Shown here: piece after piece, positions 18,948 to 27,699 of the stretch | Numbering within the stretch: the first letter of the stretch is position 1 | Layout of the letters: each line of letters begins with the position of its first letter | Source: Shimia sp. R10_1 | GTDB lineage: Bacteria > Pseudomonadota > Alphaproteobacteria > Rhodobacterales > Rhodobacteraceae | DNA length: 64,000 nt | Reading direction: 5' to 3' | Assembly (NCBI RefSeq): GCF_017744095.1 | Contig: NZ_JAGHQX010000001.1 | Location: 496,001 to 560,000, forward strand | Position numbers and translations under genes: made by a program | Notes under the pieces: generated by a model | The model's database searches: none | What the model saw: the letters and a program-made list of their open reading frames with translations, nothing else | What the model was told of the DNA's origin: nothing

Positions 18948-19153
18948 CCCAATACCCCCATTGATGTGGGTATCCTCACTTACATCCGAACAAGTCTGCC
19001 AAGACGCTTCGACACCGCTTTGATTTCGTAAAGTTGGTTTTCCGGGAGTTGTTATCCCCCAGCAGGCATGAAGCGGCCTAAACGCGAAACGGATCGCATC
19101 TGATCTGGCATCACGGTGCGTCTGATCAAAATATGTGGGAACTTGGTAAGTTA

Positions 19154-19243
19154 TGGCGGAGAGACAGGGATTCGAACCCTGGAGACGGTTTCCCGCCTAC
19201 ACACTTTCCAGGCGTGCGCCTTCGACCACTCGGCCACCTCTCC
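19154..19243 (-). tRNA. tRNA-Ser(GGA)
   Basis: Read on the minus strand it starts GGAGAGGTGGCCGAGTGG, has anticodon loop CTGGAAA (anticodon GGA, codons UCC/UCU), a long variable arm (GGCGGGAAACCGTC), T-loop GGTTCGAATCC, and ends CTCTCCG plus an encoded CCA. The 90-base length with a long variable arm is normal for serine tRNA. Confidence 0.97.
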
Positions 19244-19343
19244 GCAACAGAGTGTCGATGTTGCCATCGTCTCTGTGAGGCGGTGTTTAGCTCTATCCAC
19301 CGGGGGGATGCAAGAGGCAAAATGCGGGTTTTTTTGGTTTTCT

Positions 19344-19379
19344 CAACAAAAAAGAGCCGCGCATTTGCGCGGCTCTTTT
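19344..19379 (-). terminator. rho-independent terminator after aroG
   Basis: AAAAGAGCCGCGC / GCGCGGCTCTTTT stem; on the minus strand it is followed by a T run. It starts about 20 bases past the aroG stop. Confidence 0.88.
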
Positions 19380-19399
19380 CAATCCTTTCGAAAGCCTTA

Positions 19400-20767
19400 T
19401 CAAACGGCTTCGGCAGCCCGTGGGCGATCTCTGTTTGACAGCTCTTCCGCCACCAAGAATGCCAGTTCAAGAGACTGGCTTGCGTTCAGGCGAGGGTCAC
19501 ATGCTGTGTGGTACCGTGCAGAGAGGTCTTCTTCGGTCACTGCACGTACACCACCGGTGCACTCTGTCACATCCTGGCCAGTCATCTCAAAATGCACGCC
19601 GCCCGGAATGGTGCCTTCCGCCTTATGCACAGCGAAGAACTCACGCACTTCGCGCAGCACGCTGTCAAACGGACGCGTTTTGTAACCCGTTGCAGACTTG
19701 ATGGTGTTGCCGTGCATCGGATCACAAGTCCAGAGCACATTCGCCCCCTCTTCTTGTACAGCCTTAACCAGACGCGGCAGGTGGTCGCCTACGCTGCCTG
19801 CACCAAAACGTGCAATCAGGGTCAGACGGCCTGCTTCGTTCTCTGGGTTCAGCTTTTCCATGAGAACCTTCAGGTCCTCTGCAGTGGTTGTTGGGCCACA
19901 TTTCAAACCAATCGGGTTCTGCACACCACGAGCGAACTCGACATGCGCACCGTCAGGCTGACGGGTGCGATCACCGATCCAAATCATATGGCCGGACCCT
20001 GCAAGCCACTTGCCAGAGGTCGAATCAAGACGTGTCAACGCCTCTTCGTATTCCAGCAGAAGCGACTCATGGCTGGTGTAGAAATCTACGGTCTGCAACG
20101 TGTGCAAACGATCAGAGGTCACGCCCGCCGCTTTCATGAAATCAAGCGTGTCGCTGATACGGTTCGCCATATCACGATACTTTTCAGCGTTGCCACCTTC
20201 AGTGAAGCCCAACGTCCAGGCATGCACCTGATGCACATCTGCGTATCCACCTGTGGAAAACGCACGCAGCAGGTTCAACGTGGCGGCTGCCTGCGTGTAG
20301 GCCTGCAGCATCTTGCTTGGTGCGGGAATGCGTGACTCGGGGGTGAAGGCCAGATCGTTGATGATATCACCGCGATAGCTTGGCAGTTCCACACCATCTA
20401 CAGTCTCAGTGGGGGCAGAGCGCGGCTTGGCAAATTGCCCCGCCATCCGGCCAACTTTCACGACCGGGACCTTGGCGCCATAGGTCAGCACCATTGCCAT
20501 CTGCAGCATCACCTTAAAGGTGTCGCGGATCCCGTCAGCGCTGAATTGTTCAAAGCTTTCGGCGCAGTCTCCCCCCTGCAGCAAAAAGGCCTCACCGCGA
20601 GAAGCGGCCCCAAGCTGTGCTTTCAGGCGGCGCGCTTCGCCGGCAAAGACCAACGGCGGATAGCTTGCGAGCTTGGCTTCGACTGCCTTAAGCTCTGCTT
20701 CATCCGTATATTCAGGCATCTGAACACGAGGCTTTGCGCGCCAGTCAGATTTTTGCCATTCTGCCAT
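19400..20767 (-). CDS. aroG: 3-deoxy-7-phosphoheptulonate synthase, class II
   Basis: First enzyme of the shikimate pathway (PEP + erythrose-4-phosphate to DAHP), class II or plant-type, 455 residues. Family sequences seen: [11 protein letters not shown] near residue 35, GGDCAESF with the metal-ligand Cys, the AGQFAKPRS and [10 protein letters not shown] motifs, [18 protein letters not shown], and [10 protein letters not shown]. The C-terminal [15 protein letters not shown] carries further metal ligands. The start at 20767 is preferred to a longer frame because GGAG precedes it by 9 bases. It is divergent from the GlxA-type regulator, but no aromatic amino-acid operator is recognised between them. 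Confidence 0.95.
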   Translation of the reverse strand: MAEWQKSDWRAKPRVQMPEYTDEAELKAVEAKLASYPPLVFAGEARRLKAQLGAASRGEAFLLQGGDCAESFEQFSADGIRDTFKVMLQMAMVLTYGAKVPVVKVGRMAGQFAKPRSAPTETVDGVELPSYRGDIINDLAFTPESRIPAPSKMLQAYTQAAATLNLLRAFSTGGYADVHQVHAWTLGFTEGGNAEKYRDMANRISDTLDFMKAAGVTSDRLHTLQTVDFYTSHESLLLEYEEALTRLDSTSGKWLAGSGHMIWIGDRTRQPDGAHVEFARGVQNPIGLKCGPTTTAEDLKVLMEKLNPENEAGRLTLIARFGAGSVGDHLPRLVKAVQEEGANVLWTCDPMHGNTIKSATGYKTRPFDSVLREVREFFAVHKAEGTIPGGVHFEMTGQDVTECTGGVRAVTEEDLSARYHTACDPRLNASQSLELAFLVAEELSNRDRPRAAEAV

Positions 20768-20929
20768 TGTCTTTACTCCAATTAGACAGGTTAAAGGCAC
20801 CTTATACAAAAGCTCTTGTGATAGGGCCATAGATGAAATATCCGACTTTGACGGGTGCGTCACTTACCCCGTCATATCCACACAATTGAGGCGCATTCAA
20901 AGCGCCCGAACAACAGGGAAAAGGAAACG

Positions 20930-21931
20930 ATGTCAATGACTTCGACCATCGCTCCTGAGCTTGACGACGGAAAAAACCGGCATTTTGTTTTTGTGCTCCT
21001 TGAGAACTTTACATTGCTGTCATTTGCTTCAGCAATCGACTGTTTGCGACTGGCAAACCGTCGACTGGGCAAAGAACATTACACATGGATTCTGTGTGGT
21101 GAAAACGGCGAGTCTGTGAATTGCTCAACCGGAACAGGACTAAAACTCGATGGCGACCTGCAAGAGCTGCACAGAGATGACACGATTGTGTTGTGCGGCG
21201 GGGAAGAGATCCAAAAGGCCACAACAAAGCGACTACTGAACTGGCTGCGTCGTGAAGCACGACGTGGTCCTGCAATCATAGGCATTTGCACAGCATCATA
21301 CACTATGGCGAAAGCTGGATTGCTTGATGGCAAGCGCGCCACCATCCACTGGGAAAATCAGGACAGTTTTGCTGAAGAGTTTGAAGAAGTCGAACTCTCC
21401 AAAGCCGTTTTTACCGCCGATGGAAACCGCATGACCACCGCAGGCGGGACCTCTTCGATCGATTTGTTTCTCAAACTGATCGCTCAGGATCAGGGCGAAG
21501 ACGTCGCCAATTGGGTCGCTGATCAGCAAATTTACAATTCCATCCGCACCGATCAAGACACACAACGCTTGTCGGTCCCAACGCGTATTGGTGTGCGCCA
21601 CCCGAAACTGTCTCTGGTCATTCAGATGATGGAAACAAATATCGAAGAACCGATCAGCCCCTCAATTCTTGCCAAAGACGTGGGCATGTCCACACGCCAG
21701 CTGGAACGTTTGTTCCGCCGGTATCTCAACCGCTCTCCAAAGCGCTACTATATGGAGTTGCGCCTGCAAAAGGCACGTAACCTGTTGATGCAGACAGATA
21801 TGAGCGTGATCAACGTGGCACTCGCCTGTGGATTTGCTTCCCCAAGCCATTTCTCAAAATGCTACCGCGCGCATTATGAGACCACCCCATACCGTGAACG
21901 CGGCTCGCAAAGCACCCGACTTTCGGTCTGA
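20930..21931 (+). CDS. GlxA-family transcriptional regulator (DJ-1/PfpI domain plus AraC HTH)
   Basis: Protein of 333 residues. The N-terminal DJ-1/PfpI-like half (about 15-190) shows FVLLENFTLLSFASAIDCLRLANR and GICTASYTMAKAGLLDGKRATIHWE, including the Cys of the nucleophile-elbow position. The C-terminal AraC/XylS half (about 230-325) has two helix-turn-helix motifs: SPSILAKDVGMSTRQLERLFRRYLNRSP and INVALACGFASPSHFSKCYRAHY. Regulators of this group often control amine or amino-acid catabolism (e.g. glycine betaine). The target here is unknown. AAAGGAAA precedes the ATG. It is divergent from aroG and may act elsewhere. Confidence 0.9.
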   Translation: MSMTSTIAPELDDGKNRHFVFVLLENFTLLSFASAIDCLRLANRRLGKEHYTWILCGENGESVNCSTGTGLKLDGDLQELHRDDTIVLCGGEEIQKATTKRLLNWLRREARRGPAIIGICTASYTMAKAGLLDGKRATIHWENQDSFAEEFEEVELSKAVFTADGNRMTTAGGTSSIDLFLKLIAQDQGEDVANWVADQQIYNSIRTDQDTQRLSVPTRIGVRHPKLSLVIQMMETNIEEPISPSILAKDVGMSTRQLERLFRRYLNRSPKRYYMELRLQKARNLLMQTDMSVINVALACGFASPSHFSKCYRAHYETTPYRERGSQSTRLSV

Positions 21932-21983
21932 TCACACCCGCGCTCCCCTTGCGCACTGCGAGGGTGGCGCTAGTCCGCCGGCA

Positions 21984-23090
21984 TCATTTCGCAGGCATCA
22001 TTCGGAACAACGTCCCTCTTTCGACGGACAAAAACCAAATTCCCCCATTTGGCCCTTCCCTGACATCGCGCACGCGTCCCGTACTCGCCCCGCGTATTTT
22101 TTCGACCTCTTGCAACGGCGAGCCGCTCAATCGACTTATGTAGTCAAACTTGAGACTACCGACGAAGAAATGCCCTCTCCATGCAGGCCACAGCTTGCCT
22201 GAGTAGATCATCATGCCGGATGGGGCAATTGACGGATCCCAATAGAAAGCGGGCTGCTCCAAGCCCTCTTTGGCGGAGCCTTCGCCTATCTTTGCGCCAG
22301 AATAATGCCGACCATAGGAAATCACTGGCCAACCAAAGTTTGCGCCTTTGCGGATCAGATTGATCTCATCGCCGCCTTTTGCCCCATGTTCAACGACCCA
22401 CAGGCGCCCCTCTTCATCAAGGGCTGCGCCTTGCGGATTTCTGTGTCCATAGGACCAAATCTCTGGCAGAGCGCCGGTTTGCTGCCGAAACGGATTGTCC
22501 GAAGGGGCGCCACCACTCCGCGCTATGCGCACCACAGACCCTTCATGGCGCGACAAATCCTGCGCTAAAGGGCGGTCGCCGCGTTCGCCAATGGTCACAA
22601 AAAGCGTCCCATCTCGCGCCTCAACGATGCGACTGCCAAAATGCCGCCCACCCTGGCTTCCTGCTGCCATTTCAAAGATCTTTGTGACCTTGTTTAACTG
22701 AGCCCCGTCCTTGGAAAGAACGCCACGATAAACCGCTGTTCCCGCGCCTCTGGCCTGTGACACTGCAAGGCTCATAAACACCTCACGAGATCGTTCAAAA
22801 TCGCGGGCGACAATAACATCCAGCAGCCCACCCTGCCCTTGAACATGCGCTTTAGGCACTCCAGTGAGAGGTGCCTTAATACCCTCTTCAGAAACATACC
22901 AAAGCCGGCCAGCGCGCTCAGTGATCAACAGCGCTCCCCCGGGCAAAAAGGCAAAGCCCCAAGGATTCTCCAGATCCTCAACAACGGCATCAACTTTGAT
23001 GCGGCCTTGAGAGGTCTGAACACTCTGAGCGTCAGCAACAGAGCTTACACAAAACACCAAAGCACATGCTAGCAGCATGACAAATCGCAT
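21984..23090 (-). CDS. PQQ-dependent sugar dehydrogenase (glucose/sorbosone dehydrogenase family), secreted
   Basis: Periplasmic six-bladed beta-propeller quinoprotein family (soluble glucose dehydrogenase/aldose sugar dehydrogenase type). After a signal peptide (MRFVMLLACALVFCVSSVADAQ) come the family motifs: LENPWGFAFLPGGALLITERAGRLW near the N-terminus, GQGGLLDVIV, GGRHFGSRIVEARDGTLFVTIGERGDR, IWSYGHRNPQGAALDEEGRLWVVEHGAKGGDEINLI, and NFGWPVISYGRHYSGAKIGEG. These include the conserved His and Arg residues of the PQQ site. Electron acceptor and sugar are not identifiable. Starts at 23090 or 23102 are both possible; 23090 gives the better signal peptide. Stand-alone gene. Confidence 0.9.
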   Translation of the reverse strand: MRFVMLLACALVFCVSSVADAQSVQTSQGRIKVDAVVEDLENPWGFAFLPGGALLITERAGRLWYVSEEGIKAPLTGVPKAHVQGQGGLLDVIVARDFERSREVFMSLAVSQARGAGTAVYRGVLSKDGAQLNKVTKIFEMAAGSQGGRHFGSRIVEARDGTLFVTIGERGDRPLAQDLSRHEGSVVRIARSGGAPSDNPFRQQTGALPEIWSYGHRNPQGAALDEEGRLWVVEHGAKGGDEINLIRKGANFGWPVISYGRHYSGAKIGEGSAKEGLEQPAFYWDPSIAPSGMMIYSGKLWPAWRGHFFVGSLKFDYISRLSGSPLQEVEKIRGASTGRVRDVREGPNGGIWFLSVERGTLFRMMPAK

Positions 23091-23247
23091 ATAAAACACC
23101 ATTTTCGTTCAGGTTTTCCCAATTAGGCACTGCGGCCCCATATCGGCAATTCGCTGATTAAAAATCAGTCAACACCCTCTTTCCTTTTAATTTTAGCCCG
23201 CATAGGCTCCAAACCGGAACAACAAAATGTTACTTGGGAGTAAGAAC

Positions 23248-24432
23248 ATGAAAAAGCTGCTTATGGCCTCTGCCGCTGGCGCATTGCTGGCCGGAGCTGC
23301 GTCCGCAGAAGACATCAAACTGGGCGTGATCCTCGGCTTTACTGGACCGATTGAATCCCTCACCCCAGCTATGGCGGCCGGTGCTGAAATCGCGATGGAA
23401 GAAGTCACCAAGAGCGGCAAACTGCTCGATGGCTCCAGCGTCTCCGCTGTACGCGCTGACTCCACCTGTGTTGACTCCGCCGCCGCCACCGCTGCGGCCG
23501 AACGCCTGATCACCTCTGATGGCGTCAAAGGTATCATGGGTGCGGACTGCTCTGGCGTGACTGGCGCTGTTCTGGCCAATGTGGCTGTACCAAACGGCAT
23601 GGTCATGATCTCTCCTTCGGCAACCTCGCCAGCTTTGTCTGAAGCAGAGGACAACGGCCTGTTCTTCCGCACCGCGCCATCAGACGCGCGTCAGGGCCAG
23701 GTTCTCGCTAACGTATTGATCGAACGTGGTTTCCAATCCGCTGCGATCACCTACACCAACAACGACTACGGCAAAGGTTTGGCTGACAGCATCGAGGCTG
23801 CCTATAAGGCCGCTGGCGGCGAAATCACCGCATCTTCCGCACATGAAGATGGCAAGGCCGACTACTCCGCAGAAGTTGCCGCGCTGGCATCGGCTGGCGG
23901 CGATATTCTGATCGTAGCAGGCTACGTTGATCAGGGTGGCCCCGGCATGATCCGTGCGGCATTGGATACGGGTGCGTTTGATGTATTCGCTCTGCCTGAC
24001 GGCATGATCGGTACAGCCCTGGAAAACACCTTTGGCGACGAAATCGAAGGCTCTGTTGGCACACTTCCGGGCAGTGAAGCGGCGGATCCTTCTTTTGTTC
24101 TGGAAGCGGCGGCTGCCACTGGTGCGGATGCGTCCGGCCCCTACATCGGCGAAAGCTATGACGCAGCAGCCTTGATCATGCTGGCCATGCAAGCGGCGGG
24201 TTCGAGTGATCCGGCAGCCTATTCTGCCAAGATCGAAGATGTGGCCAATGCACCAGGCGAGCCGATCGCAGCAGGTGAGCTGGACAAAGCCCTCGAAATC
24301 CTTGCTGCTGGCGGTGATATCGACTATGTCGGCGCGACTGCTGTTGAACTGATCAATGGTGGCGAAGCTGCTGGCGGCTATCGCGAGATCATCATTGAAG
24401 GCGGCAAAATCACATCGGCCAACTTCCGCTAA
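23248..24432 (+). CDS. ABC transporter substrate-binding protein, branched-chain amino-acid type
   Basis: Periplasmic binding protein of 394 residues from the Leu/Ile/Val (LivJ/LivK) family. Signal peptide MKKLLMASAAGALLAGAASA, then EDIKLGVILGFTGPIESLTPAMAAGAEIA, the usual first strand and ligand loop. Two cysteines (STCVDS and ADCSGV) may form the family disulfide. Further features: ITYTNNDYGKGLADSIEAAYKAAGG, and IGESYDAAALIMLAMQAAG in lobe two. The start at 23248 follows GGGAG; the longer ATG at 23227 is rejected. It heads a transporter operon with two ATPases and two permeases. Ligand may be an amino acid, amide or urea-like compound, not readable from sequence. Confidence 0.9.
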   Translation: MKKLLMASAAGALLAGAASAEDIKLGVILGFTGPIESLTPAMAAGAEIAMEEVTKSGKLLDGSSVSAVRADSTCVDSAAATAAAERLITSDGVKGIMGADCSGVTGAVLANVAVPNGMVMISPSATSPALSEAEDNGLFFRTAPSDARQGQVLANVLIERGFQSAAITYTNNDYGKGLADSIEAAYKAAGGEITASSAHEDGKADYSAEVAALASAGGDILIVAGYVDQGGPGMIRAALDTGAFDVFALPDGMIGTALENTFGDEIEGSVGTLPGSEAADPSFVLEAAAATGADASGPYIGESYDAAALIMLAMQAAGSSDPAAYSAKIEDVANAPGEPIAAGELDKALEILAAGGDIDYVGATAVELINGGEAAGGYREIIIEGGKITSANFR

Positions 24433-24527
24433 GTGCGGTCAAAAAAACAGAAAAATGAGCAGCCCGGTCAAGTGCCGGGCTTCTTCGAATGTAAAGCACG
24501 CGCAGTCGTGTGAACGGGGGATAGCAT

Positions 24528-25310
24528 ATGATCGTCGCAGAAGACGTTCACAAACATTTCGGAGGGTTTCGCGCAGTAGATGGTGCGACGCTTCGGATTG
24601 AGCCAGGCTCGATCACTGGGCTGATTGGCCCAAATGGCGCTGGAAAAAGCACCATCTTCAACGTGATCGCCGGTGTCCTGAAGCCGACCTCTGGTCGGGT
24701 CTTGATGGACGGAGAAGATATCACCGGCCTGCCGCCGCACGAGCTGTTTCACAAAGGTCTGCTGCGCACCTTCCAGATCGCCCATGAGTTCAGTTCCATG
24801 AGCTGTCGCGAGAACCTGATGATGGTGCCAGGCCAGCAGTCTGGCGAAACGCTGTGGAACACTTGGTTTGGGCGCAAACGTATTGCTGATGAAGAGCGAG
24901 CCCTGCGCGCGAAGGCCGACGAAGTGCTTGAATTCCTTACGATTGAGCATCTTTCCGATCACAAAGCCGGGCAAATCTCTGGTGGTCAGAAAAAGTTGCT
25001 TGAGCTGGGCCGCACCATGATGGTGGATGCCAAAATCGTCTTTCTGGATGAGGTCGGCGCAGGTGTGAACCGCACCCTGCTGAACACCATTGGCGATGCG
25101 ATTATCCGCCTGAACAAAGAGCGCAATTACACCTTTGTGGTGATCGAACACGACATGGATTTCATTGGCCGACTGTGTGATCCGGTGATCTGCATGGCCG
25201 AAGGCAAAGTGCTGGCCGAAGGCACTTTGGAAGAGATCAAAGCCAATGAACAGGTGATCGAGGCCTACCTCGGCACCGGGCTCAAAAACAAGGAACAGCT
25301 GAGCGCATAA
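24528..25310 (+). CDS. ABC transporter ATP-binding protein, LivG-like
   Basis: ATPase of the branched-chain amino-acid transport family, 260 residues. Walker A GPNGAGKST near residue 33, Q-loop in LLRTFQIAHEFSSM, signature SGGQKKLLELGR, Walker B IVFLDEVGAGVN, and H-loop VIEHDMDFIGRLCD. The usual DEP after Walker B is replaced by DEV. The C-terminal extension (EEIKANEQVIEAYLGTG) is typical of LivG. It is separated from the binding-protein gene by 95 bases and from livF by 93 bases. Confidence 0.93.
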   Translation: MIVAEDVHKHFGGFRAVDGATLRIEPGSITGLIGPNGAGKSTIFNVIAGVLKPTSGRVLMDGEDITGLPPHELFHKGLLRTFQIAHEFSSMSCRENLMMVPGQQSGETLWNTWFGRKRIADEERALRAKADEVLEFLTIEHLSDHKAGQISGGQKKLLELGRTMMVDAKIVFLDEVGAGVNRTLLNTIGDAIIRLNKERNYTFVVIEHDMDFIGRLCDPVICMAEGKVLAEGTLEEIKANEQVIEAYLGTGLKNKEQLSA

Positions 25311-25315
25311 GACGT

Positions 25316-25381
25316 CGGTATTGCGTCTGTATCGCGGCGGTATCGCAGCGGTATCACGACAGTGCATTGACGGTATTTTGC
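25316..25381 (+). repeat. six-unit 11-bp-period direct repeat between the two ATPase genes
   Basis: Consecutive 11-base units beginning at 25316: four start CGGTA, one CTGTA, one CAGTG. The central units are CTGTATCGCGG, CGGTATCGCAG and CGGTATCACGA. The period is close to one helical turn. It lies directly after the livG-like stop and before the next Shine-Dalgarno. Confidence 0.6.
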
Positions 25382-25403
25382 GCCCTCAGCGAGGAGAGTT
25401 GGG

Positions 25404-26231
25404 ATGACGGGGAACCCCTATCAGGATGATCGTGGCAACAAAGATGCCTCAATCACCAACCCGAAGGGCGGCGGCGAACTGGTGAGTTCGGTCGGCACCG
25501 GGAAAGAGATGAACACCACAGATGCCTTTCTGGTCGGCGACAGCATGACCGGCGGCTATGGCAAAGACGGGCCGGACATTCTGCATGACTGCACAATCGC
25601 CGTGAACCCGGGCGAGATTGCCGTGATCGTGGGGCCCAATGGTGCCGGCAAATCCACCGGCATGAAAGCGGTCTTTGGCATGCTCAATCTGCGTCAGGGA
25701 TCTGTGCGGCTGGATGGTGAAGACATCACCAACCTCACACCACAGGATCGCGTAGCGAAAGGCATGGGCTTTGTGCCGCAGGTGAACAATATCTTCACCT
25801 CCATGACGGTGGAAGAAAACCTCGAAATGGGGGCGTTCATCCGCAAGGACGATTTCAGGGATACGATGGAGCAGGTCTATGGCCTTTTCCCGATCCTGAA
25901 GGAGAAACGCAACCAACCTGCGGGCGAACTGTCTGGCGGTCAGCGTCAGCAGGTGGCCGTGGGCCGTGCGCTGATGACCCAGCCCAAAGTGCTGATGCTC
26001 GATGAACCCACTGCAGGTGTGTCGCCCATCGTCATGGACGAGCTGTTTGACCGCATCATTGAGGTGAGCCGCACGGGCATTCCCATTCTGATGGTTGAGC
26101 AAAACGCCCGTCAGGCGCTGGAGATTGCCGACAAAGGCTATGTGCTGGTGCAAGGCCGCAACGCCTATACTGGCACCGGCAAAGACCTTCTTGCGGATGA
26201 AGAAGTGCGCAAAGCATTCTTGGGGGGCTGA
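25404..26231 (+). CDS. ABC transporter ATP-binding protein, LivF-like
   Basis: Second ATPase of the transporter, 275 residues. Walker A GPNGAGKST near residue 78, FVPQVNNIFTSMTVEENLEMG, signature LSGGQRQQVAVGRALM, Walker B VLMLDEPTAGVSP, and H-loop-equivalent LMVEQNARQALEIADKGYVL. An N-terminal extension of about 45 residues, rich in Gly/Asn/Lys, precedes the ATPase fold and is not part of usual LivF; it has no recognisable motif. GAGGAG precedes the ATG. Two bases after its stop begins the small orphan gene. Confidence 0.92.
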   Translation: MTGNPYQDDRGNKDASITNPKGGGELVSSVGTGKEMNTTDAFLVGDSMTGGYGKDGPDILHDCTIAVNPGEIAVIVGPNGAGKSTGMKAVFGMLNLRQGSVRLDGEDITNLTPQDRVAKGMGFVPQVNNIFTSMTVEENLEMGAFIRKDDFRDTMEQVYGLFPILKEKRNQPAGELSGGQRQQVAVGRALMTQPKVLMLDEPTAGVSPIVMDELFDRIIEVSRTGIPILMVEQNARQALEIADKGYVLVQGRNAYTGTGKDLLADEEVRKAFLGG

Positions 26232-26233
26232 GG

Positions 26234-26689
26234 ATGACTTTATCGAAAGCTAATGCGCGCAGGTTGTTGAGCAATGCGCTAGCTAATCTGGCCAGTATAA
26301 CGATGTTTGCAGGCGTTTCGCTCGCGGCCAGCAACCACGGAGAAAACAGTGGCCAGACCAACGAATTGCCTCAAGTGTTTTCAGTAGATTGCTCATGGAG
26401 CGAGACGACATCGACCTTTGAGATCGACAAGACTGGGGCATTAGTTACGCGTGCCTTTAGTTCAGCTAACGCCCCCCAAAAGGTTCTGCTCAAATCTCAT
26501 CTCGGATGGGTAGAATTAGCTGGAATGGGGGGAGAGCGACACTTTGTAATGCCTTCAACAGGTAGCCTGCTCGGCGGTCAAATGCTTACGGTCATGATGG
26601 ACGGTCGAGCGACAAGAACCCAAACGACAATGTTCAAAGACGAAATTCGTGTATCCGCGGAAATTGGTCATTGTGAGGTGATCGAATAA
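26234..26689 (+). CDS. small predicted secreted protein of unknown function inside the transporter operon
   Basis: Protein of 151 residues with a likely signal peptide (basic N-terminus, then LANLASITMFAGVSLAASN) and one pair of cysteines (VDCSW near residue 56 and the final GHCEVIE) that could form a disulfide. No family recognised. Codon use is visibly more AT-rich than in the flanking transporter genes. It begins 2 bases after the LivF-like stop, and its stop overlaps the permease start by one base, so it is translated in the operon. It may be a late insertion. Confidence 0.6.
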   Translation: MTLSKANARRLLSNALANLASITMFAGVSLAASNHGENSGQTNELPQVFSVDCSWSETTSTFEIDKTGALVTRAFSSANAPQKVLLKSHLGWVELAGMGGERHFVMPSTGSLLGGQMLTVMMDGRATRTQTTMFKDEIRVSAEIGHCEVIE

Positions 26690-27699
26690 TGGACTTCCTC
26701 AACGCCATTGTGGCGCTTTCTAACTTTGTTCTGATCCCCGCGATTGCTTATGGCAGTCAGCTGGCGCTGGGTGCGCTTGGGGTGACGCTGATCTACGGCA
26801 TCCTGCGGTTTTCCAACTTTGCCCATGGCGACACCATGGCCTTTGGCGCGATGATTGCGGTGCTGGTCACCTGGCTGCTCCAATCCATGGGGGTGAGCTT
26901 TGGCCCGTTGCCAACCGCATTGTTGGCCCTGCCCTTCGCCATTCTGGGCACCATGGCGCTGGTGCTGATCACCGACCGCGTGGTCTATCGTTTCTATCGT
27001 GAACAAAAGGCCAAGCCGGTGATCCTTGTGATCGTGTCGATGGGCGTGATGTTCATCATGAACGGTCTGGTGCGTTTCATCATCGGTCCAAATGATCAGA
27101 AGTTTGCCGATGGTGAACGCTTCATCATTTCCGTGCGTGAATTCAAAGCCATGACCGGCCTGCGCGAAGGTCTGGCGATCAAAACCACTCAGGGCATCAC
27201 CGTTGTCGTGGCCGTGATCTGTGTGGTTCTGCTGTTCTGGTTCCTCAACCGCACCCGCACCGGCAAATCCATGCGCGCCTATTCTGACAATGAAGATCTG
27301 GCGCTGCTGTCGGGCATCAACCCGGAACGTGTGGTGATGTACACATGGCTGATCGTGGCGGCACTGGCGACCACCGCGGGCGTGCTCTATGGGCTCGATA
27401 AAACTTTCAAACCCTTTGTCTATTTCCAGTTGCTGCTGCCGATCTTTGCCTCCGCCATCGTTGGCGGCCTTGGCAGCCCTATTGGCGCCATAGCGGGTGG
27501 GTTTGTGATCGCCTTTAGCGAAGTCACGATCACCTACGCCTGGAAAAAAGTGCTGAAATACATGCTGCCAGAACAGCTCGAGCCATCGGGTCTCGTGCAG
27601 CTTCTGAGCACAGACTATAAATTCGCCGTCAGCTTTGTGATCCTGATTGTGGTTCTGCTGTTTAAGCCGACCGGCCTGTTCAAGGGGAAATCGGTATGA
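26689..27699 (+). CDS. ABC transporter permease, LivH-like
   Basis: Inner-membrane permease of the branched-chain amino-acid family, 336 residues, about eight hydrophobic segments. Family sequences: GSQLALGALGVTLIYGILRFSNFAHGDTMAFGAM (the LivH N-terminal signature), IVSMGVMFIMNGLVRFIIG, MRAYSDNEDLALLSGINPERVVMYTWLIVAALATTAGVLYGLDKTF, and the coupling region GGLGSPIGAIAGGFVIAFSEV. Its stop overlaps the livM-like start by 4 bases. Confidence 0.93.
   Translation: MDFLNAIVALSNFVLIPAIAYGSQLALGALGVTLIYGILRFSNFAHGDTMAFGAMIAVLVTWLLQSMGVSFGPLPTALLALPFAILGTMALVLITDRVVYRFYREQKAKPVILVIVSMGVMFIMNGLVRFIIGPNDQKFADGERFIISVREFKAMTGLREGLAIKTTQGITVVVAVICVVLLFWFLNRTRTGKSMRAYSDNEDLALLSGINPERVVMYTWLIVAALATTAGVLYGLDKTFKPFVYFQLLLPIFASAIVGGLGSPIGAIAGGFVIAFSEVTITYAWKKVLKYMLPEQLEPSGLVQLLSTDYKFAVSFVILIVVLLFKPTGLFKGKSV

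Noticed and set aside
19126..19470. Open frames crossing tRNA-Ser
   Set aside because: They read through a perfect tRNA gene and the aroG terminator.
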